NCBI GenBank assembly: GCA_036504055.1
Contig: DASXVU010000011.1
Coordinates: forward strand, 1 to 56,220
DNA: 56,220 bases
Origin: Methanomassiliicoccales archaeon
GTDB lineage: Archaea > Thermoplasmatota > Thermoplasmata > Methanomassiliicoccales > UBA472
Direction of reading: 5' to 3'
A model generated the notes under the pieces. The model had not been told where the DNA came from and searched no databases. It saw only the letters and a program-made list of their open reading frames with translations. How positions within the stretch are numbered: the stretch's first letter is position 1; every line of letters begins with the position of its first letter. This document shows, one piece after another, positions 51,627 to 56,220 of the stretch. The position numbers and the translations under genes were made by a program.

Positions 51627-52877
51627 ATGGGCACAATGTCAGAGGAAATACTTTCAGCGCATGTGGGCAAGAAGGTCAAGGCCGGCGATATCGTTGTGGC
51701 CCCTGTGGACTTCATGATGTCCCAGGATGGTACGACCGGGCTCACGATCAAGGCGTTCAACGATATGGGCGGGAAGAAGATACTGGACCCATCAAGGTAC
51801 GCCATAGTGATCGATCACAACGCCCCGTCCCCATTGGAAGGGGTGTCCAACATTCACAAGCAGATGAGGGAGTTCGCCTCGAAGTATGGCGCCAAGCTGT
51901 ACGATGTCGGGGATGGGGTCTGTCATGTCCTTGTCCCGGAATCGGGAAGGGCTCTGCCAGGTACTATCATCATCGGCGCTGACTCGCACACCTGCACCTA
52001 TGGGGCGTTGAACTCTTTCGCCACCGGCGTCGGCAGCACCGACATGGCGGCGGCGCTGATCAGCGGCAAGATGTGGTTCAAGGTGCCGGAAACGATCAAA
52101 CTGGTCTATAACGGCAGGCTGCAGAAGGGCGTGTACTCGAAGGACGTCGCCCTGCACATGGTCGGTACTCTCACCGCTAACGGCGCCACATACAAGGCGC
52201 TCGAGCTCTACGGAGACATAATCGATAACATGTCCGTCGAGGCCAGGATGACCATATCCAACCTCGCCGTTGAGACCGGCGCCAAGGTCGGACTGATGCG
52301 CTGCGACAAGAAGACCGATGCCTACCTGAAGGGACGGGCCCAGGCAAAGTATGCGCCGACAATGGCGACGGACGATGCCAGGTATGAGCGCGTGGTCGAG
52401 GAGGACCTCTCCGACATGCCGCCGCAGATCGCCTGCCCGCCGGACGTGGACAACGTGGTCCCGATCCAGAAGGTGGAAGGCCTGAAACTGGACCAGATCT
52501 TCATCGGTACCTGCACCAACGGCAGGAGCGAGGACCTGGAGATCGCCGCCAAGATCCTTGACGGAAAGCAGGTTTCCAAGAGCCTCAGGCTGCTGGTCGC
52601 CCCGGCCTCCAGGGAGATCTACCTGAACGCATTGCACGACGGGACCGTGGAGAAGCTGGTCAAGGCCGGTGCCGTCATGATGACCCCGTCCTGCGGACCA
52701 TGTGTCGGAACATGCAACGGTATCCCCTCGGACGCGGAGAACGTGCTGTCGACCGCGAACCGCAACTTCAAGGGTCGCATGGGCAACGTCAAGGCGGACA
52801 TATACCTGGCATCGCCGGCAACCGCCGCATACTCGGCGATCAAGGGATGCATCGCCGACCCCAGGGAGGTGCTGTGA
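51627..52877 (+). CDS. Homoaconitase / isopropylmalate isomerase large subunit
   Basis: A 416-residue aconitase-family large subunit. The three [4Fe-4S] cysteines are in DSHTCTYGALN, IFIGTCTNGR and PSCGPCVGT. ATG 51627 follows AAGGAG; GTG 51603 overlaps the previous gene and is less likely. The homocitrate synthase upstream suggests homoaconitate or longer homologues as substrate. It overlaps the small-subunit gene by one base. Confidence 0.88.
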   Translation: MGTMSEEILSAHVGKKVKAGDIVVAPVDFMMSQDGTTGLTIKAFNDMGGKKILDPSRYAIVIDHNAPSPLEGVSNIHKQMREFASKYGAKLYDVGDGVCHVLVPESGRALPGTIIIGADSHTCTYGALNSFATGVGSTDMAAALISGKMWFKVPETIKLVYNGRLQKGVYSKDVALHMVGTLTANGATYKALELYGDIIDNMSVEARMTISNLAVETGAKVGLMRCDKKTDAYLKGRAQAKYAPTMATDDARYERVVEEDLSDMPPQIACPPDVDNVVPIQKVEGLKLDQIFIGTCTNGRSEDLEIAAKILDGKQVSKSLRLLVAPASREIYLNALHDGTVEKLVKAGAVMMTPSCGPCVGTCNGIPSDAENVLSTANRNFKGRMGNVKADIYLASPATAAYSAIKGCIADPREVL

Positions 52878-53380
52878 TGGAAGAGATGAAAGGCAAGGCC
52901 CACGTCTTCGGCAAGAACATCAATACCGACTACATCATCGCCGGCAAGTACAAGTTCAAGAGCCTGGACATGAAGGACCTGTCCACCCATCTGATGGAGG
53001 ACCTGCGCCCTGGATTCTACAAGGAGATCGAAAAGGGCGACTTCATCGTGGCCGCGGAGAACTTCGGCATGGGCTCCAGCCGTGAACAGGCCCCGTTGGT
53101 CATTCAGGCGGCCGGATGCTCGGCGGTCATCGCCAAGTCGTTCGCCAGGATATTCTACAGGAACTGCATCAACGTCGGACTGCCGTTGATCGAATGCGAC
53201 ACCAGCGGGATCGAGGAGGGCGATGTCCTCAGGGTCGACCTGGAGAAGGGAGTCGTTCTGAACATCACCAAGGGCAAGGAGGTCAAGACCACCCCGCTGC
53301 CGAAGGTCATGCTCAAGATCCTGAGCGAAGGCGGCCTGGCCGAGCACTTCAAGAAGTACGGCGGGTTCAACCTGGACTAA
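52877..53380 (+). CDS. Homoaconitase / isopropylmalate isomerase small subunit
   Basis: A 167-residue swivel-domain subunit: GKNINTDYIIAGKYKFKS (10-27), AENFGMGSSREQAPLVI and AKSFARIFYRNCINVGLPLIE. The loop that sets substrate in this family, YLRT in methanogen homoaconitase as I recall, here reads YKFK, so specificity cannot be copied from characterised enzymes. ATG 52877 shares a base with the large-subunit stop. No isocitrate-dehydrogenase-like partner follows. Confidence 0.88.
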   Translation: MEEMKGKAHVFGKNINTDYIIAGKYKFKSLDMKDLSTHLMEDLRPGFYKEIEKGDFIVAAENFGMGSSREQAPLVIQAAGCSAVIAKSFARIFYRNCINVGLPLIECDTSGIEEGDVLRVDLEKGVVLNITKGKEVKTTPLPKVMLKILSEGGLAEHFKKYGGFNLD

Positions 53381-53385
53381 ACGTT

Positions 53386-53838
53386 TTATCGGGTTCGGGA
53401 GGACGGCACCATGTCTTGGGCTGCCTCCGACCCTTCCATTTTTCCAACCTGGAAGATCATCGCGAAGAAAACGGTGAACAACGATATGAAGCTCATGGCC
53501 ATTGCCATCGAGAAGCCATCGTTCTGGCCTCCCAGTACATAGGCGAATCCGCCAGCCAGGGCTATCAGGACGAAGACGCCGGAAAGAGCGGATTGGATGT
53601 TGAGCCATCGGACCCTCGTCCTCGGGATGAGGTAGGCGATATACGATCCGACAACCAAGATGGCGATCCCGTTGATAATGTGGGCCAAGAGGACCACTCC
53701 TTCACCATACCCAAAGAAATCGAAAGGGGTGAGGGTCGGAATAGGGATGAACAGGTTCATCGACATGCCCAACCAGAACTGTAGATAGAGCAGGATACCT
53801 TCCACGACGATGAGCCCCCTCAGGTCTTTTTCGTCCAT
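53386..53838 (-). CDS. Four-helix membrane protein of unknown function
   Basis: A 150-residue protein with four hydrophobic helices (about 9-30, 48-68, 82-104, 110-131), no motif I recognise and a polar C-terminal tail. It is convergent with the homoaconitase small subunit (stops five bases apart). A TATA-like TATATTTATTC on the minus strand lies near 53875-53865. Confidence 0.7.
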   Translation of the reverse strand: MDEKDLRGLIVVEGILLYLQFWLGMSMNLFIPIPTLTPFDFFGYGEGVVLLAHIINGIAILVVGSYIAYLIPRTRVRWLNIQSALSGVFVLIALAGGFAYVLGGQNDGFSMAMAMSFISLFTVFFAMIFQVGKMEGSEAAQDMVPSSRTR

Positions 53839-53943
53839 CTGATGGCTCGGTTGGTATCAACGAATAAATATAGTCTACTGCCCCTCGATCGCTCCGATCG
53901 GTATTCACCCATTCCGATTCGATTCCAATCTTTTCGAATGCAT

Positions 53944-53985
53944 ATCCAAGCATTGGATTTTACCAGACATGATAGGATAATCCAA
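53944..53985. repeat. Interlocked ATCCAA/TTGGAT inverted repeats
   Basis: ATCCAA-GCA-TTGGAT (53944-53958) is followed by AATCCAA (53979-53985), which also pairs with TTGGATT (53953-53959). They lie in the 211-bp space between the divergent membrane-protein and ArsC-like genes. The half-site TTGGAT resembles the arms of the cobamide operator but in the opposite arrangement, so it is not the same site. Confidence 0.4.
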
Positions 53986-54049
53986 TCCACTCAGTATCCC
54001 AGAGAAATTATCTAGCCAATGATCCATTTCATTGTCCGGTGGTCTAGCG

Positions 54050-54460
54050 GTGTCGAAGAAAACAATCCTCTTCATATGTACCCATAACTCCGCCCGATCC
54101 CAAATGGCTGAAGGCTACGTGAACACGTTCCTGTCAGAAGCATATCTCGCAAAGAGCGCCGGCACGAAACCTTCGGTAGTCAACCCCTATGCCATTCAGG
54201 TGATGAAGGAGATAGGGGTGGATATTTCTGCTAGTCGTTCAAAGAACCTCAGCGAATTCAGGGGCGAGGAGTTCGATTATGTGGTCACCGTCTGCAGCGA
54301 CGCTGAGGATATCTGCCCATTTTTCCTCGGGAAGGAACACATCCATCATGGTTTCAAGGACCCTTCCGCACTAGATGGAAACGAAGAAAAGATCACCGCG
54401 GGATTCAGAGAAAGCAGGGACGAGATCATCAGGTGGATCAGAAAGGAGTTCAAAGGATGA
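54050..54460 (+). CDS. arsC: Arsenate reductase-like low-molecular-weight phosphatase (ArsC, thioredoxin-type)
   Basis: A 136-residue LMW-phosphatase-fold protein. The P-loop is C10-THNSARS, and two further cysteines lie in VTVCSDAEDICPFF (about 80 and 87), as in thioredoxin-coupled ArsC. FKDPSALDGNEE provides the general-acid Asp. GTG 54050 gives the natural N-terminus; TTG 54032 adds six unconserved residues. It is expected to reduce arsenate; no efflux gene or ArsR regulator lies in view. Confidence 0.86.
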   Translation: MSKKTILFICTHNSARSQMAEGYVNTFLSEAYLAKSAGTKPSVVNPYAIQVMKEIGVDISASRSKNLSEFRGEEFDYVVTVCSDAEDICPFFLGKEHIHHGFKDPSALDGNEEKITAGFRESRDEIIRWIRKEFKG

Positions 54461-54468
54461 AAATAAAT

Positions 54469-56046
54469 TCATTTGGGACTGTGATGGCCAGTCGATGTTG
54501 AGGACAAATCGCATCCCGCCGAAGAGCGTGATATCTCCGTTGAAGATTTTCTCCCAGACCTCAAAGACTGATCCTCATGGATGAGCGATTCTGCTCCGTC
54601 GGGCTTTCGTTGAGAGGATATCTGATCATTCTTTTCATTGAGACAACGAATTTTGTCCTTCGGCACATACATTTCCAGACGAATACCCTCCCCTGGGAAG
54701 CCAGTTTCCTTGATATCGATGTTTGTGATCTTGAAGATCGATTTGATCAGGAACATACCCAGACCGGTGTTGTTGCCGAATCCTCTGAGGAAGATCCGGT
54801 CCTTGTCCTCAAGCGGAATGCCGACCCCATTGTCCGAATAGATCAGGGTCAAACCGTCCCCATCCCGCTCCGCCGAAAGCCTTATCTCGGTCACCTTCTG
54901 GCCGTATCGTAGGGAGTTTTCCATCATGTTGAAAAAGGCCTTGACCAGCATTGGATCGGATTTGATCTCCATTCTGGGTAAAGTGCATTCTATCCTTACG
55001 TCCTGCAAATCGAGCATGCTCGAGGCCAGGGAGAACGAATGCGAGACATCGAGCCAGACCGGGCGTGTCTTGCCGGTACGTTGATAGTTCCGAGTGAAAT
55101 CTATGTGTTTCCTGACAGAATTTGCTGCGGTCTCGATGCGGCGGAGGTACTTGTCTTTGGCCTCAGGTTTTGGATCGTTCCGAAGCAGTTCGACATTTCC
55201 GCTCAATATCGAGAGCTGGTTCATCGTATCATGCCAAGTGACGCTCTCCAGGATCTCCAGCCTATGGTTTGCTTCTTCAAGGGCACCTTCCATCTCCTTC
55301 TCCCTTGTAACATCTCGGTCCACTCCCCTATAACCGACGATCTTCTCTCTTTTGTCAAGCACCGGAACCACGCTGGATTCAATGTATCTTGAGGATCCAT
55401 CGCGGTGCATTCTTATGTTCTCAAACTGCCGAAGACCGCCCTCAGAACTCAGTCCTTCCATGACCGATCTTTTGACTTTGGCCCTATCATCGCGAGGTAT
55501 GAAATCAGTAACGCGTTTTCCGATCATCTCGCTGGGCTGATATCCGATGACATCGAAGACCTGAGGACTGCAGTAGGTGTATGTACCCTTAGCGTCCATC
55601 TCCCATCTCCAGTCCCCTATCACCTCCACCAGGGCTCGGAATTTCTCGATGCTCTCACCCAGTTTTGCCTCTGCTTCCCTTCTGTCTATTGCCCTGATAA
55701 TGTGATGGGTCAATTCAGCAAACTGGGCACCAGGTTCACCGCCTTTTTGAATGTAGTAATCGGCACCGGAGTTTAGGGCCTCGATAGCGATCTCCTCCCT
55801 ACCTCTGCCAGTGAACAGTATGAATGGAATGTTGTTGGGTAATGCCCTCAAGTGTTTGAGCAATTGGATACCGTCTAGGTCAGGCATCTGATAGTCGGAT
55901 ACCAGGGCATCGTAGTGCGTCTTCTCCATCTTCTGCAGCGCTTCTGCGGCAGAATATGCTACATCGACCTCGAATCCGTTTGTGCTGAGGAATTCCTGAG
56001 TCACGTCCAAAAGCATCGGATCATCGTCTGTACAAAGAATCCTCAT
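54469..56046 (-). CDS. REC-PAS histidine kinase
   Basis: A 525-residue soluble hybrid sensor. The N-terminal receiver domain (1-118) has acidic DDD at 8-10 and phosphoacceptor D51 in VSDYQMPDLDG. The PAS domain (about 135-250) includes CSPQVFDVIGYQPSEMIGKR. A dimerisation helix with phospho-His in TWHDTMNQLSIL (about 272) and a HATPase domain (NMMENSLRYGQ N-box, SDNGVGIP G1, NTGLGMFLI G2) follow. A Ser-rich tail of about 50 residues comes after the kinase. ATG 56046 begins the receiver. It lies 8 bp from the convergent arsC stop, with no dedicated output regulator nearby. Confidence 0.9.
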   Translation of the reverse strand: MRILCTDDDPMLLDVTQEFLSTNGFEVDVAYSAAEALQKMEKTHYDALVSDYQMPDLDGIQLLKHLRALPNNIPFILFTGRGREEIAIEALNSGADYYIQKGGEPGAQFAELTHHIIRAIDRREAEAKLGESIEKFRALVEVIGDWRWEMDAKGTYTYCSPQVFDVIGYQPSEMIGKRVTDFIPRDDRAKVKRSVMEGLSSEGGLRQFENIRMHRDGSSRYIESSVVPVLDKREKIVGYRGVDRDVTREKEMEGALEEANHRLEILESVTWHDTMNQLSILSGNVELLRNDPKPEAKDKYLRRIETAANSVRKHIDFTRNYQRTGKTRPVWLDVSHSFSLASSMLDLQDVRIECTLPRMEIKSDPMLVKAFFNMMENSLRYGQKVTEIRLSAERDGDGLTLIYSDNGVGIPLEDKDRIFLRGFGNNTGLGMFLIKSIFKITNIDIKETGFPGEGIRLEMYVPKDKIRCLNEKNDQISSQRKPDGAESLIHEDQSLRSGRKSSTEISRSSAGCDLSSTSTGHHSPK

Positions 56047-56143
56047 CGGTCCCAAAACTATCTGACTAATTTGATATATATTTGAGCTATTCGAGGAGAT
56101 GTTTCCATGTTTTGTTGAGAACATGTATTCACCCTCACAGATT

Positions 56144-56220
56144 TAATCCCTGTGGCAGACGAACCTCAGATAGGGCAGGAAATGGATCCTCTTTTTCTTG
56201 ACCCAGTCACCGATCCGATA
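56144..56220 (-). CDS. C-terminal end of a gene cut by the right window edge
   Basis: On the minus strand a frame is open from the window edge to a TAA at 56146-56144, encoding YRIGDWVKKKRIHFLPYL and seven more residues ending HRD. The start of this stretch looks like the beginning of serine/sugar O-acetyltransferases, but the frame ends where those proteins continue. It may be a real C-terminus or a truncated gene. Only 25 codons are visible. Confidence 0.3.

Noticed and set aside
1-56220. CRISPR arrays, tRNA or rRNA genes, insertion sequences, prophage
   Set aside because: No regularly spaced repeats, tRNA-like cloverleaf sequence, transposase or integrase was recognised on either strand.

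Overview
The window is archaeal chromosomal DNA. Lineage-typical genes include archaeal Trm5, pelota (PelA), diphthine synthase, the CobY- and CbiZ/CbiS-type cobamide enzymes, the DAHP-independent shikimate entry (ADH synthase plus dehydroquinate synthase II), a GHMP-type shikimate kinase, and the COG1900/NIL-ferredoxin/UPF0280 homocysteine genes. Promoters have TATA-like boxes about 25 bp before likely starts. HypF, a MEDS-domain sensor, a NifV/AksA-like homocitrate synthase with a homoaconitase-like pair, and heavy corrinoid salvage suggest Thermoplasmatota close to Methanomassiliicoccales. That placement is inference. About a quarter of the genes stop at TAG (12 of about 50), which does not fit a lineage that decodes TAG as pyrrolysine.

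Layout. 1-3.3 kb: dphB (cut by the window edge), trm5, a dCTP deaminase-like gene and a MEDS-PAS sensor. 3.6-12.4 kb: cobamide uptake and remodelling (btuF-btuC-btuD-cobD-cbiB-cbiS-cobS-cobY, then convergent cobT). The btuF and cobT promoters carry the same perfect 17-bp palindrome. 12.5-20.9 kb: a phosphoglycerate-mutase relative lacking its nucleophile, hypF, gcvH, a small unknown gene, a B12-binding radical SAM protein, an MTA phosphorylase and two flavin-reductase-like paralogues. 21-29 kb: a ten-gene operon hisG-hisC-hisH-hisA-hisB-hisF-hisIE-PHP-lysC-pheA. 29.1-40.65 kb: a zinc-ribbon membrane protein, then an eleven-gene operon (ADH synthase, DHQ synthase II, aroDE, shikimate kinase, aroA, aroC, tyrA, asd, three homocysteine genes). 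40.8-46.6 kb: an ACT regulator, an EamA transporter and carAB. 46.6-48.8 kb: an AT-rich island with an AbiE-type toxin-antitoxin pair. 49-56.2 kb: pelA, a 328-bp structured leader, homocitrate synthase with the homoaconitase-like pair, a membrane protein, an ArsC-like gene, a REC-PAS-histidine kinase and a gene end at the edge.

How it works together. The cobamide block imports corrinoids, strips and rebuilds the nucleotide loop, and contains no early ring-synthesis gene. Aspartate kinase (in the his operon) and Asd (in the aromatic operon) make aspartate semialdehyde, which feeds both ADH synthase and homocysteine formation, so the big operon groups two consumers of one intermediate. No tRNA, rRNA, CRISPR array or insertion sequence was recognised.
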